The notes under the pieces are model-generated. The model saw only the letters and a list, made by a program, of their open reading frames with translations, was not told where the DNA came from and made no database searches. Shown here in pieces: positions 54,924 to 63,984 of a stretch of DNA of 64,000 bases. Each line of letters starts with the position of its first letter. The stretch's first letter is position 1. Made by a program: the position numbers and the translations under genes. Source of the stretch: Saccharopolyspora ipomoeae (lineage in GTDB: Bacteria; Actinomycetota; Actinomycetes; Mycobacteriales; Pseudonocardiaceae). The stretch lies in assembly GCF_029952525.1 (NCBI RefSeq), contig NZ_JASAOF010000016.1:78619-142618 (forward strand), in the 5' to 3' direction.

Positions 54924-54978
54924 GAAGACTTCGCGTCTAGCCTGCCGGATCCACATCCAGCGTCATGCACCAACCCGC

Positions 54979-54994
54979 AGTTTCACGTGAAACA
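54979..54994. promoter_or_regulatory. parS site 6
   Basis: AGTTTCACGTGAAACA matches parS at 15 of 16 positions and is intergenic, 55 bp beyond site 5. Confidence 0.92.
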
Positions 54995-55157
54995 CGCCGA
55001 ACGAGTCCAGCGAACGCACCAACCATTCAGCCAGACCAGAGTTGCAAAACCATCGCGCCAAGACCCCAGGACCGCAACCAACCCAACCGCCGAAGGTGGT
55101 TTCTCAGTACCACGCAACCGGCGAAGCCGATTTCTCCTTACCCCACCTGAGCAGCCG

Positions 55158-55285
55158 ACACCGCCGCGGGTTCTGACACGTCTTCTGGGGAGGACAGCCG
55201 ACGTGCCGTGTATTGGCATACACAAGCCTCGGATCCCGGAGCCAGAAGGCGTGTCAGGTTCCGCTTCTGGCACCGCCGAGCAAAG
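55158..55285 (+). repeat. Dispersed intergenic element type I, copy E
   Basis: Starts ACACCGCCGCGGGTTCTG. The 16-bp long stem (55173-55188 with 55242-55257, one G.T pair) has arms different from copies B and C yet fully paired. The core has GAGGACAGCCG, GCCGTGTATTGGCATACAC and CTCGGATCCCGGAG. The 3' part is GTTCCGC...GGCACCGCCGAGCAAAG. It lies in the jag-rsmG gap, before the jag terminator on the opposite strand. Confidence 0.88.
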
Positions 55286-55328
55286 AGACCACTGAGTTCT
55301 TGATCAGTAAACCGGACCAGGACACAAA

Positions 55329-55362
55329 GGTGCCCCCACCGGACCAGTCCGGCAGGGGCACC
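55329..55362 (-). terminator. jag terminator
   Basis: A two-part perfect hairpin: GGTGCCCC/GGGGCACC outside and CCGGAC/GTCCGG inside, separated by symmetric CA/CA loops. On the minus strand TTTGTGT follows. It lies 22 bp after the jag stop and probably separates the rpmH-jag transcript from rsmG-parAB. Confidence 0.85.
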
Positions 55363-55383
55363 AAACAGGGGAGTGAAAGATCC

Positions 55384-55950
55384 CTAGCTCTTGAAGATGA
55401 CGACCTTGCGGCTGGGTTCTTCTCCTTCGGACTCCGAGTGCACCCCATCGATCGCCGCCACGGCATCGTGGATGATCTTCCGCTCGAACGGCGTCATGGG
55501 CCGGAGCCGGGCGGCCTGCCCGGTCTTGAGGACCTCCTCGGCCGAGGACCGGCCCATCTCCGACAGCTCCTCGCGCCGACCGGCCCGCCAGCCGGCGACG
55601 TCGAGCATGAGGCGGGACCGCACGCCGGTGTCCTGCTGGACGGCGAGGCGGGTGAGTTCCTGCAGCGCTTCCAGCACCTGGCCGCGGCCGCCGACGAGCT
55701 TCTCCAGGTCGGATCCGCCGTCGATGCTCACCACCGCGCGGCCGGCCTCGACGTCGAGGTCGATGTCGCCGTCGTAGTCGAGCAGGTCGAGGAGCCGTTC
55801 GAGGTAGTCGCCGGCGATGTCGCCCTCCTGCACCAGCAGGGCCTCGGTGTTGGACACCTCGGCCGAAGCCGCCTCGGGGGAGGACTCGTCGGTGGCGGGG
55901 GAGTCGGTGGCCTCGGCGACGGCCGGGCTCTCCTGCACAGTTTCAGACAC
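55384..55950 (-). CDS. jag: Jag (KhpB-like) RNA-binding protein, KH and R3H domains
   Basis: A 188-residue protein with an acidic N-terminal ~50 residues, a KH-like domain (SIDGGSDLEKLVGGRGQVLE then ALQELTRLAVQ) and a C-terminal R3H domain (LRPMTPFERKIIHDAVAAID, HSESEGEEPSRKVVIF). Jag/KhpB proteins bind RNA with KhpA and affect cell elongation. Linkage to yidC is ancient. The start is GTG 55950 and it follows yidC by 33 bp. Confidence 0.95.
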   Translation of the reverse strand: MSETVQESPAVAEATDSPATDESSPEAASAEVSNTEALLVQEGDIAGDYLERLLDLLDYDGDIDLDVEAGRAVVSIDGGSDLEKLVGGRGQVLEALQELTRLAVQQDTGVRSRLMLDVAGWRAGRREELSEMGRSSAEEVLKTGQAARLRPMTPFERKIIHDAVAAIDGVHSESEGEEPSRKVVIFKS

Positions 55951-55983
55951 TGGGTGTCTCCTCTCCAGGGGTTCGTGATGCGG

Positions 55984-56931
55984 TCAGCGGGTCTCGCCCG
56001 GCTTGTCCGCATCGCGAGCGCGGTCTTCGATCACCCCGGGGATCTCACCGGGTTGGTCAGCGGACGCCTTCTCAGCGGTGGTGTCGCCGGTCGTCGACTC
56101 GACGGTCGACTCCACGGCGGCGGATTCGACGACCGCGGGCGCGTCAGCGGACGCAGCCTCCTCGCGATCGATCCGGCGGTACACCACTCGTTGCTGTCCC
56201 AGCGTCCAGAAGTTGTTGGCGAGCCAGTAAATCAGAATGGCCAGCGGCAGGAACGGACCACCGACGATAGCGAACATCGGGAAGATCCACAGCATCAGCT
56301 TGTTGGTCATCGCCGCCTGCGGGTTGGCGGCCGCGTCGGCGCTCTGGCGCTGCAGCGAGTGCCGGGCGGTGAAGTGGGTGGCGATCGCGGCGGCGATCAT
56401 CAGCGGGACGCCCACGGTCATCATGGCCACGCGGTCGGTGCCGAAGGTGGCGAGCACCTCGGGCGCCTGGCTGATGGTGTTGGAAAGCTTCGCGCCGAAC
56501 AGGTCGGCCTCGACGAAGGAGGCGACGTCGGCCGCGTTGAAGACGAAGTTGCCGGGGGCGCCGGGCTTGAACCCGTTGAGGACGTGGAAGAGGCCGATGA
56601 ACACCGGGATCTGCACGAGCATCGGCAGGCAGCCGGACAGCGGGTTGAAGCCCTGCTCGGTCTGGAGCTTCTGCATCTCCGCGGCGAGCTTCTGCTTGTC
56701 GTCGCCGTGCTTCTCCTGCAGTTCCCGGACGAGGGGAGCGAACTCCTGCATCTTCTTCATCGACCGCACCTGGTGCACGAACGGCTTGAACAGCAGCGCG
56801 CGCAGCGTGAAGACGAGGAAGATCACCGAGAGCGCCCAGGCGAACCCGCTCGACGGTTCGAGCACGTACCCGAAGACCTTGTGCCAGAACCAGAGGATGG
56901 CCGACACGGGGTAGTAGATGAAGTCCAGCAC
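55984..56931 (-). CDS. yidC: Membrane protein insertase YidC
   Basis: A 315-residue Oxa1/YidC insertase of the short Gram-positive form: an N-terminal helix (FIYYPVSAILWFWHKVFGYV), a large cytoplasmic hairpin (KMQEFAPLVRELQEKHGDDK), the conserved GCLPMLVQIPVFIGLFHVLN, and three later helices. The hydrophilic-groove Arg is expected in the VFTLRALLFKPFVHQVR segment. It ends in an acidic ~70-residue tail. Unlike many Gram-positive homologues there is no lipobox signal. The start is GTG 56931, 5 bp after the yidD stop. Confidence 0.97.
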   Translation of the reverse strand: MLDFIYYPVSAILWFWHKVFGYVLEPSSGFAWALSVIFLVFTLRALLFKPFVHQVRSMKKMQEFAPLVRELQEKHGDDKQKLAAEMQKLQTEQGFNPLSGCLPMLVQIPVFIGLFHVLNGFKPGAPGNFVFNAADVASFVEADLFGAKLSNTISQAPEVLATFGTDRVAMMTVGVPLMIAAAIATHFTARHSLQRQSADAAANPQAAMTNKLMLWIFPMFAIVGGPFLPLAILIYWLANNFWTLGQQRVVYRRIDREEAASADAPAVVESAAVESTVESTTGDTTAEKASADQPGEIPGVIEDRARDADKPGETR

Positions 56932-56936
56932 GCGGG

Positions 56937-57266
56937 CTACTCCTCGGCGGGTTGGTCGGGAAGGCGAATGCCGGCTCGCCGCTCACGGGGTGGTGGGACC
57001 GGGTCCAGTCCTCCGGGGTGCCAGGGTCCGCAGCGCAGGAGCCTGCGGAGGGTGAGCCATCCGCCGCGGAACAGCCCGTGCGTGGTCAGCGCCTCGACGG
57101 CGTAGGCGCTGCAGCTGGGGTAGAACCGGCACATCGGCGGCAGCAGCGGGGAGATGACCTTGCGGTAGGCGTGGACGGGGCCGAGCAGGAGCCACGCGGG
57201 CGCACCGGCCTTCCGACCCGCAGGACTTTCGTCATGCGTATCGTCATGCCGACTTTCCGGTGCCAT
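56937..57266 (-). CDS. yidD: Membrane protein insertion efficiency factor YidD
   Basis: A 109-residue YidD protein with the hallmark [20 protein letters not shown] then [11 protein letters not shown] and [20 protein letters not shown]. It has an extra ~30-residue N-terminal extension ([15 protein letters not shown]) compared with the ~80-residue family norm. It assists YidC and sits between rnpA and yidC with short spacers (17 and 5 bp), as usual in bacteria. Confidence 0.96.
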   Translation of the reverse strand: MAPESRHDDTHDESPAGRKAGAPAWLLLGPVHAYRKVISPLLPPMCRFYPSCSAYAVEALTTHGLFRGGWLTLRRLLRCGPWHPGGLDPVPPPRERRAGIRLPDQPAEE

Positions 57267-57283
57267 CTCCTACAACCCCGCCA

Positions 57284-57712
57284 TCAACCGCTGTCCGGGC
57301 CCTCCAGGTATCGAACGCGGAGCTTCTTCAGCGCCGCGTCGATGTCCGATCCCAGCTCTCGGCTGGACGCGTCCGCTGCCGGGGGCAGCGCCCGGACCAC
57401 CACCAGTGTGCCAGCGGGCAGGTCGGGGAGGCGGTCTCGCATCAGGTGCCGCAGACGGCGGGCGACGCGGTGGCGGACCACCGCCACGCCCACGGCCTTG
57501 CTTACGACAAAACCCACCCGGGTCGAAGCAGTCGAGTCCCGGGTGGGTGCCGTATTAGCTTGAGCCTCCGGCCGGGCCTCACTCACTCGAGCCCGGTGCT
57601 GGTCCGGGCGCAGGACGTGAACCACCAGTCGGGGACGTCCGGCCCGACGACCACGACGGACCACCAGGCGGAAGTCCTGGTTCCTGGTCAGCCGGGCTGC
57701 CGTGGGAAGCAC
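57284..57712 (-). CDS. rnpA: Ribonuclease P protein component
   Basis: A 142-residue basic protein that assists RNase P RNA in tRNA 5' maturation. The signature RNR region reads [20 protein letters not shown]. The Asn usual after KAVG/KSVG is Val here, and the RNR Asn is His, the latter as in mycobacteria. A ~25-residue insertion ([20 protein letters not shown]) separates the first strand from the central part; it is absent in most RnpA and repeats the composition of a linker. It follows rpmH by 12 bp. Start GTG 57712. Confidence 0.95.
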   Translation of the reverse strand: MLPTAARLTRNQDFRLVVRRGRRAGRPRLVVHVLRPDQHRARVSEARPEAQANTAPTRDSTASTRVGFVVSKAVGVAVVRHRVARRLRHLMRDRLPDLPAGTLVVVRALPPAADASSRELGSDIDAALKKLRVRYLEGPDSG

Positions 57713-57724
57713 GGCCGGACGCGA

Positions 57725-57868
57725 TCAGGCAGACAGCTGCGCGCGGCCCCGGCGACGGCGCGCGGCCACGATGGCCCGGCCGGCGCGAGTGCGCATGCGC
57801 AGCCGGAACCCGTGCTTCCTGGCACGGCGGCGGTTGTTCGGCTGGAAAGTGCGCTTGCCCTTGCTCAC
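57725..57868 (-). CDS. rpmH: 50S ribosomal protein L34
   Basis: A 47-residue protein from GTG 57868: [20 protein letters not shown], then [20 protein letters not shown] and RAQLSA. This is unmistakably L34. It heads the rpmH-rnpA-yidD-yidC-jag operon and diverges from dnaA across a 663-bp gap. A GGGAGATCC ribosome-binding site precedes the GTG. Confidence 0.98.
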   Translation of the reverse strand: MSKGKRTFQPNNRRRARKHGFRLRMRTRAGRAIVAARRRRGRAQLSA

Positions 57869-58531
57869 GGTCGGATCTCCCGGTTACTACAGGCACCGAT
57901 GGTCGCTTGTGAACCACGGTTCGGTCTTGGTGTCCCCGGTTCTTCAACCCGCAGGTCCGCAGGTGCGGACCGAGAGCCGCAAGGCCGGGCGTGATGTCGG
58001 CGCGCCGACATGCCCGCTGCACAAGCGGGGGACTGTAAGAGGGTACGTCAGAGCCAACAGCGGGTGCACAGCCGGGGTGGCTTCCAGCGGTCTCGGCGCC
58101 ATAACGAAGGCCACCGGTCCCGGCGAAGCGAGGTCGCCGGGTGAAGATCCAGGTCAGCGCAGGTGATCGGATCACCGCTCGTCGACGAACAACAGCCTGC
58201 CACATCACGATCACCGGGAGGCCCCCGGGATCTGCTTGTGGCGGCGCCCGCCGCTTGTTAGCGTGCCTCCCTGCGATGGCGCGGCCGGTGGGTGGGAGCA
58301 TCGGTCGGCAGTCAGGGGGACTGACCTCGATCGCAGTGGGTACTACGGCCCCAGGGGGAGACACCGGAGCGGCCTGCCGTACCTTCATACACACGTTGTG
58401 GACAACTCTGTGGACACGTGTGTCCATCGAGTCGCCCACCTGTCCCGTGGTACCCGCTGCCCGTGCAACTGTGAGGGCTGGGGACCCGGGTCGCAACCGG
58501 GGAGCATCAAGCGAGGGGAGGGGAGCAGGCG
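57869..58531. other. rpmH-dnaA intergenic region
   Basis: 663 bp holding the divergent rpmH and dnaA promoters. DnaA-box-like sequences cluster at 58396-58417. Other parts are GC-rich with no recognised gene. CTTACAGT near 58034-58041 (minus strand) may be the rpmH -10. Small ORFs here lack family features. Confidence 0.6.
58396..58417. promoter_or_regulatory. DnaA boxes upstream of dnaA
   Basis: TTGTGGACAA (58396-58405) contains a perfect minus-strand TTGTCCACA, and TGTGGACAC (58409-58417) is a near match. They lie ~115 bp upstream of dnaA and fit DnaA autoregulation. Confidence 0.75.
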
Positions 58532-60445
58532 GTGTCCGACCACCAAGCCGATCTCGGTCGAGTTTGGGAAGAGGTGGTGCAGGAGCTGTCCTCCGGCACG
58601 CTCTCGCCGCAGCAACGCGCGTGGATGCGGGTCACCCGCCCCATCGGCCTGCTCGACGGGACCGCGCTGCTGGCCGCTCCGAGCGACTTCGCGAAGGAAG
58701 CCATCGAGCGCGCGCTGCGCGACCCGATCACCGATGCCCTGTCCCGCCGCCTCGGCCGCGACGTCTCGCTGGCCGTCAAGGTCGACACCGCGGTGCCCGC
58801 GCCGACCCGTCCGGTCGCCGCGCCCGCGCCCGAGACCTGGAGCCCGCGCGGAGGGGACGAGCAGTCCCCGGCCGGCTACATCTCGGTGCCCGGCTTCGGC
58901 GGCGACAGCTCCTACGGTCACACCGCCCACACGGGCTCGATCGGGCACACGGGCTCGATCCCGATCGTGCCCAGCACGCCGGACACCCGGAACACCCCGG
59001 AGCGAGCGCCGGAAACGCGCAGCTCGGAGGGGCAGGGCAAGCACGCCGCGCCGGAACCGCACCCGGCTCCGGCCGCCAACATCGACTTCCCGACGGCCGA
59101 GTTCAAGTGGCCCAACGGGGAGATCCCCAAGCCGCCCGCGGCCAAGCCGGAACCCGAGGTGCAAGCCGAGGCGGACGCGGTTCCCGAGGAGGAGCCCGCC
59201 GAGCAGGAGGCTCCCGAACCCGCCGAGCAGGCCGCCGACGAGGGCGTGTGGCCGACCTTCGGCCGAGGTCAGGGGGCCCAGAGCGGTCCCGGCGGCCAGA
59301 ACGGCCCGGGTGCCCAGAGCACCCCGGGCGTGCAGACCTCGCAGACGATCCCGTCGGCCGAGCCGCAGCAGGGCCAGCCGTTCACGGCGCCCAAGCACGC
59401 GCCGCCGACGTCGCAGACCAGGCTCAACGCCAAGTACACCTTCGACACCTTCGTGATCGGTTCGTCGAACCGGTTCGCGCACGCAGCCGCGGTCGCCGCG
59501 GCCGAGGCGCCCGCCCGGGCGTACAACCCGCTGTTCATCTGGGGCGAGTCGGGTCTCGGCAAGACGCACCTGCTGCACGCGGTCGGGCACTACACGCAGC
59601 GGTTGTTCCCGGGGATGCGGGTCCGCTACGTCTCGACCGAGGAGTTCACCAACGACTTCATCAACTCGCTGCGCGACGACCGGCAGGTGGCGTTCCAGCG
59701 CCGCTACCGCGACGTCGACGTGCTGCTGGTCGACGACATCCAGTTCCTGGAGGGCAAGGAAGGTACTCAGGAGGAGTTCTTCCACACCTTCAACACGCTG
59801 CACAACTCGAACAAGCAGATCGTGGTGTCGTCCGACCGGCCGCCGAAGGGGCTGCGCACGCTGGAGGACCGGCTGCGCACCCGCTTCGAGTGGGGCCTGA
59901 TCACCGACATCCAGCCGCCCGAGCTGGAGACGCGGATCGCGATCCTCCGCAAGAAGGCGGCCCAGGACCGGATGAACGCGCCGGCCGACGTGCTGGAGTT
60001 CATCGCTTCCCGCATCGAGCGCAACATCCGCGAGCTGGAAGGCGCGCTGATCCGGGTCACGGCGTTCGCGTCGCTGAACCGGCAGCCGGTCGACCTGCAG
60101 CTGGCCGAGATCGTGCTGCGCGATCTGATCCCGGACTCGCAGACCCCGGAGATCACCGCGCCGACGATCATGGCGGTGACCGCGGATTACTTCGGCGTGA
60201 CCATCGACGACCTGTGCGGACCGGGCAAGACGAAGGCGCTGGCCCAGGCTCGGCAGATCGCGATGTACCTGTGCCGGGAGCTGACGGACTCGTCGCTGCC
60301 GAAGATCGGCCAGTACTTCGGCAGCCGTGACCACACCACCGTCATGTACGCCGACAAGAAGATCCGCAAGGAGATGGCCGAGCGCCGGCGCGTGTACGAG
60401 CACGTCCAGGAGCTCACCGCCCGCATCAAGCAGCAGTCCCGCTGA
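58532..60445 (+). CDS. dnaA: Chromosomal replication initiator DnaA
   Basis: A 637-residue initiator. Domain I (residues 1-90) has [21 protein letters not shown] long Pro/Glu/Gln/Gly-rich domain II (~90-300), typical of actinobacteria, contains an [11 protein letters not shown] repeat. Domain III has Walker [16 protein letters not shown], Walker [17 protein letters not shown] and the arginine-finger region [10 protein letters not shown]. Domain IV ends with the DNA-binding signature [16 protein letters not shown]. It binds the boxes in the downstream oriC. Start GTG 58532. Confidence 0.98.
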   Translation: MSDHQADLGRVWEEVVQELSSGTLSPQQRAWMRVTRPIGLLDGTALLAAPSDFAKEAIERALRDPITDALSRRLGRDVSLAVKVDTAVPAPTRPVAAPAPETWSPRGGDEQSPAGYISVPGFGGDSSYGHTAHTGSIGHTGSIPIVPSTPDTRNTPERAPETRSSEGQGKHAAPEPHPAPAANIDFPTAEFKWPNGEIPKPPAAKPEPEVQAEADAVPEEEPAEQEAPEPAEQAADEGVWPTFGRGQGAQSGPGGQNGPGAQSTPGVQTSQTIPSAEPQQGQPFTAPKHAPPTSQTRLNAKYTFDTFVIGSSNRFAHAAAVAAAEAPARAYNPLFIWGESGLGKTHLLHAVGHYTQRLFPGMRVRYVSTEEFTNDFINSLRDDRQVAFQRRYRDVDVLLVDDIQFLEGKEGTQEEFFHTFNTLHNSNKQIVVSSDRPPKGLRTLEDRLRTRFEWGLITDIQPPELETRIAILRKKAAQDRMNAPADVLEFIASRIERNIRELEGALIRVTAFASLNRQPVDLQLAEIVLRDLIPDSQTPEITAPTIMAVTADYFGVTIDDLCGPGKTKALAQARQIAMYLCRELTDSSLPKIGQYFGSRDHTTVMYADKKIRKEMAERRRVYEHVQELTARIKQQSR

Positions 60446-60556
60446 ACCACCGAACCTCGCCGAGGGCAACCGCCGTCCGAGTCGTCCTGCGTCCGCTTCC
60501 GCGCTGCAGGCCCGCTCCGAGGCGTTCAAGCCGACTCTCTGACCTGCACTTTTACA

Positions 60557-60592
60557 CCGTCAGCCGCTCATTTGGCCGCTGACGGCATTTTT
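60557..60592 (+). terminator. dnaA terminator
   Basis: CCGTCAGC (60557-60564) pairs with GCTGACGG (60578-60585), followed by CATTTTT. It keeps dnaA transcription out of the origin. Confidence 0.88.
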
Positions 60593-60749
60593 CGGGTCCC
60601 CCGGTGTGATTCCCTGGCCCGCGCGCGCTCGAACTTTCTGGTAGCGCGGCCTGCTCCGAGCCACCCGCTCCAGCAGTAAAGTTCCGCCGCCACGACGCGC
60701 CCCCACCCCCGCGCCCGACACCCGCCCGGAGGCGCCGGCGTCGAAGAAC

Positions 60750-60791
60750 GGGGTTTTCGCGCGTCGAAAACCCCGGTTTTCGACGCGCGAA
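60750..60791. repeat. 17-bp palindrome with alternative hairpins, dnaA-oriC
   Basis: 60756-60772 and 60775-60791 form a perfect 17-bp inverted repeat with a 2-nt centre. Overlapping it, GGGGTTTTC (60750-60758) pairs with GAAAACCCC (60766-60774). Both hairpins cannot form together. See findings. Confidence 0.8.
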
Positions 60792-61049
60792 TGTTGCGGT
60801 TTTCGTCCCCGGGAGGGGAGTCGCGGGGTTTCTGATCGGCTGGTGAGGTCCGGCCGGAGGGGTGGAGCAGAAAGAATCGCGCTCCTGCGGGGGCTCCCGG
60901 ACGCCCGTGCGCAAGGGTTGGGCGCCAACTTCACCACTTCCAGTGTTCATCCGAACGCGGTGCGTGGGACCGGGAACATTCACAGCCAGAACTTTTCTGC
61001 CGGGGCCCGTGGGCTTCGCCTCACCCCGGCGGCAGAAAACCGGCCGGAA

Positions 61050-61490
61050 CCGCCGGCTGTCCACAGAAAAACGATCCCCAGGGTTGACCAGCCCTTTTCC
61101 CCACCCCATCCACAAGCTGTGCACAGGCTGCCCACATGGTTCGGACCGGTTGCCAACAGAGTTCCCACAACTCTGCCCACAACCCGACGGGTGGAGAAGG
61201 CTCGATCCACCCGGGGATGGGTACAACCGGGGGTCCGACTGTGGATGGGGGTGTGGACAACTGGGGATGGTTGTGGAGGAACTCGATGCGGCCAGAAGTT
61301 GTCCACCACCCGGCTGTCGCAGTCCCCGGTTACTTCCAGTGGCCATCCACACCGGCGCAGGCCACTCGACCAGCCCAAACGACGGTTGTCCCCACAACTC
61401 ACAGGCCTTACTACTACTGCGGACATTTCTTCTCTTTGAAGAAAAAAGAAAAAGAGAACTAGGGGCGGTGGATAAGTGGACAACTCGCGG
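61050..61490. other. Chromosomal replication origin oriC
   Basis: Lies in the 1283-bp dnaA-dnaN gap. At least ten DnaA-box-like sequences are seen: CTGTCCACA 61057, CCATCCACA 61106 and 61343, minus-strand CCATCCACA 61240-61248, minus-strand TTGTCCACA 61252-61260 (perfect), TTGTCCACC 61299, TTGTCCCCA 61386, minus-strand CTTATCCAC 61468-61476 and TTGTCCACT 61476-61484, among others. An A/T-rich stretch at 61423-61460 with TTTCTTC/GAAGAAA pairing is the best candidate for the unwinding element. Box consensus (TTGTCCACA, G at position 3) is actinobacterial. Confidence 0.93.
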
Positions 61491-61728
61491 CCTCTCGGCT
61501 CGATCCGGCTCGGACCGAGTGCCCCGACCCGGATGCGGAGATCCGTGAGCACGCTCTACGGTGGAACTCCCGCAGCGAGAAGCCCCTGCCCGAACTCCTC
61601 GCGAAGTTCAGGCCGTTCTCGATGCGGGTCGCTTCGCCCCCGATGCGGAGCACACCGAACCTTCCAGCCGCGCACGGCTCGACACAGTTCTCGGCAGCCG
61701 AGCCACGGCTGAAACCGAAAGGACACCC

Positions 61729-62856
61729 ATGAAGATCCGCGTGGAGCGTGACGGTCTTGCCGACGCCGTCGCCTGGGTCGCGCGCAGCCTGCCGTCGCGG
61801 CCACCGGTTCCGGTGCTGGGCGGGGTGCTGCTCGATGCGAGTACCGGGGAAGCGCTGACCATTTCCGGCTTCGACTACGAGGTTTCGGCTCAGGTCACCA
61901 TCGACGCCTCGATCGACGCCAGCGGCAAGACCCTGGTCTCCGGGCGCCTGCTGGCCGACATCACCAAGGCGCTGCCGGCGCGCCCGGTCGAGCTGACCGT
62001 CGACGGTTCCCGGGTGACGATCACCTGCGGCAGCTCGCGGTTCAGCCTGCCGACCATGCCGGTCGAGGACTACCCGGCGCTGCCGGAGATGCCCGAGCAC
62101 GTCGGCTCGGTGCCCACCGACCTGTTCAGCGAGGCGGTCGGCCAGGTCGCCATCGCCGCCGGCAAGGACGACACCCTGCCGATGCTGACCGGCATCCGGA
62201 TGGAGATCGACGCGGACAAGCTCACGATGGTGGCCACGGACCGGTTCCGGCTGGCCATGCGCGAGATCACCTGGGAGCCGGGCACCAGCATCGAGCCCAC
62301 CCAGGTCCTGGTCCCGGCCAAGACGCTCGCGGACTCGGCCAAGACGCTGGGCGCCGGTGCGAGCAAGGTCGAGATCTCGCTGGCCTCCGGCGACGGACTG
62401 CTCGGCCTGTCCGGCACGAGCCGGCGGAACACCAGCCGCCTGCTGGACGCGGAATTCCCCAAGTACCGCCAGCTGCTGCCCTCCGAGACCGCGCTGACCG
62501 CGAACATCGACGTCGCGCCGCTGGCCGAGGCGATCAAGCGCGTGTCGCTGGTCGCCGAGCGCGGCACGCAGGTCCGGCTCGAGTTCTCCGACCGCCTGCT
62601 GCGGCTGTCCGCCGGCGGTGACGACGAAGGCAGCGCCGAGGAAGAGCTGCCGATCGAGCTCGACGGCGGCGAGGAGCTGACCATCGCGTTCAACCCGGCG
62701 TACCTGCAGGACGGGCTCAGCGCACTGAAGTCGGAGCGCGCCCAGCTGCAGTTCACCACCGCCAACCGACCGGCGTTGATCAAGCCGATCGGTGACGACG
62801 GCCAGGTCCAGGAGGGCTACCTGTACCTGTTGATGCCGGTCCGGCTGCCCGGCTGA
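61729..62856 (+). CDS. dnaN: DNA polymerase III beta sliding clamp
   Basis: A 375-residue three-domain clamp: [20 protein letters not shown], then [11 protein letters not shown] (domain 1), [13 protein letters not shown] (domain 2) and the C-terminal MPVRLPG (usual M-P-[MV]-R-L), which forms part of the client-binding pocket. ATG 61729 has GAAAGGACACCC upstream. The frame is open further 5' into oriC, but that part lacks similarity. Confidence 0.98.
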   Translation: MKIRVERDGLADAVAWVARSLPSRPPVPVLGGVLLDASTGEALTISGFDYEVSAQVTIDASIDASGKTLVSGRLLADITKALPARPVELTVDGSRVTITCGSSRFSLPTMPVEDYPALPEMPEHVGSVPTDLFSEAVGQVAIAAGKDDTLPMLTGIRMEIDADKLTMVATDRFRLAMREITWEPGTSIEPTQVLVPAKTLADSAKTLGAGASKVEISLASGDGLLGLSGTSRRNTSRLLDAEFPKYRQLLPSETALTANIDVAPLAEAIKRVSLVAERGTQVRLEFSDRLLRLSAGGDDEGSAEEELPIELDGGEELTIAFNPAYLQDGLSALKSERAQLQFTTANRPALIKPIGDDGQVQEGYLYLLMPVRLPG

Positions 62857-63043
62857 CGTCCGCCCCGATCGCGGCGGTCCGCCTCGGGGTGGTGCGCGGC
62901 TCACATCCGGCGCACCACCCGGGCGGCCGTCCGGGGCCGCGGTCGTAGGCTCCGGCCAGATCGATTCAGCGGGTTCGCCCGCAGCGCGGCCGGCCACGCG
63001 CCGACCTCCACAAGTCGACACACAGTTCGGATAGGGAGTTCCA

Positions 63044-63931
63044 GTGCAACTCGGGCTTGTCGGCCTCGGCCGAATGGGTTTCAACATGCGCGAGCGGCTG
63101 CGGGCCGCCGGTCACGAGGTCGTGGGGTACGACCGCAACCCGGACGTCAGCGACGCGGCGTCCGTGGCGGAGATGGTCGAGAAGCTGTCCGGTCCGCGGA
63201 TCGTGTGGATCATGGTTCCGCACGGCGACCCGACCCGGCAGACCGTCGAGGAGCTGTCCGGGCTGCTGTCCGCCGGTGACCTGGTGATCGAGGGCGGCAA
63301 CTCGAAGTTCACCGATGACCAGGCCAACGCCGCGCTGCTCGCCGAGAACGGCATCAAGTACGTCGACGTCGGTGTGTCCGGCGGCGTGTGGGGTGCGCGG
63401 AACGGCTACGGCCTGATGGCCGGTGGCGATGCCGAGGACGTCGAGCGCGCGATGCCGATCTTCGACGCGCTGCGCCCGGAGGGGCCGCGCGACCAGGGCT
63501 TCGCGCACTCCGGTCCGGTCGGGGCCGGTCACTACGCGAAGATGGTCCACAACGGCATCGAGTACGGCCTGATGCAGGCCTACGCCGAGGGCTTCGAGCT
63601 GCTCGCCGCCTCCGACGTGGTCACCGACGTGCCGGCCACGATCAAGGCCTGGAGCCAGGGCACCGTCGTGCGCTCCTGGCTGCTCGACCTGCTGGTCCGC
63701 GCCCTCGACGAGGACCCGGAGCTGGCCGAGCTGCGCGGCTACGTGCAGGACTCGGGCGAGGGCCGGTGGACCATCGAGGAAGCGATCAACAACGCGGTCC
63801 CGGCCCCGGTCATGACCGCCGCGCTCTACGCCCGGTTCGCCTCGCGCCAGGAGGACTCGCCCGCCATGAAGGCGGTCGCGGCGCTGCGCAACCAGTTCGG
63901 CGGGCACGCGGTCCAGAAGTCCGAGGGCTGA
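63044..63931 (+). CDS. gnd: 6-phosphogluconate dehydrogenase, short (GntZ/YqeC) type
   Basis: A 295-residue enzyme oxidising 6-phosphogluconate to ribulose-5-phosphate. It has NAD(P) motif LGLVGLGRMGFNMRERLRAA, substrate region VSGGVWGARNGYGLM and catalytic HYAKMVHNGIEYGLMQAYAE. The short length marks the NAD-preferring type often found between dnaN and recF in actinobacteria. Start GTG 63044 with AGGGAG upstream. recF is expected next, beyond the window. Confidence 0.96.
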   Translation: MQLGLVGLGRMGFNMRERLRAAGHEVVGYDRNPDVSDAASVAEMVEKLSGPRIVWIMVPHGDPTRQTVEELSGLLSAGDLVIEGGNSKFTDDQANAALLAENGIKYVDVGVSGGVWGARNGYGLMAGGDAEDVERAMPIFDALRPEGPRDQGFAHSGPVGAGHYAKMVHNGIEYGLMQAYAEGFELLAASDVVTDVPATIKAWSQGTVVRSWLLDLLVRALDEDPELAELRGYVQDSGEGRWTIEEAINNAVPAPVMTAALYARFASRQEDSPAMKAVAALRNQFGGHAVQKSEG

Positions 63932-63943
63932 CCTCCCGGCCTC

Positions 63944-63984
63944 GGGGGGGGGGGGGAGGTGTTATTTATAAGTGCCCCCCCCCC
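63944..63984. other. Homopolymer-rich contig end
   Basis: Thirteen G (63944-63956), an AT-rich GTTATTTATAAG and ten C (63975-63984) occur within 41 bases after gnd. This composition is unlike anything else in the window and is most likely low-quality assembly sequence. Confidence 0.7.

Noticed and set aside
61561..61728. N-terminal extension of dnaN
   Set aside because: The frame is open but lies in the oriC flank, lacks similarity, and a good RBS precedes ATG 61729 with the standard MKIRVER start.
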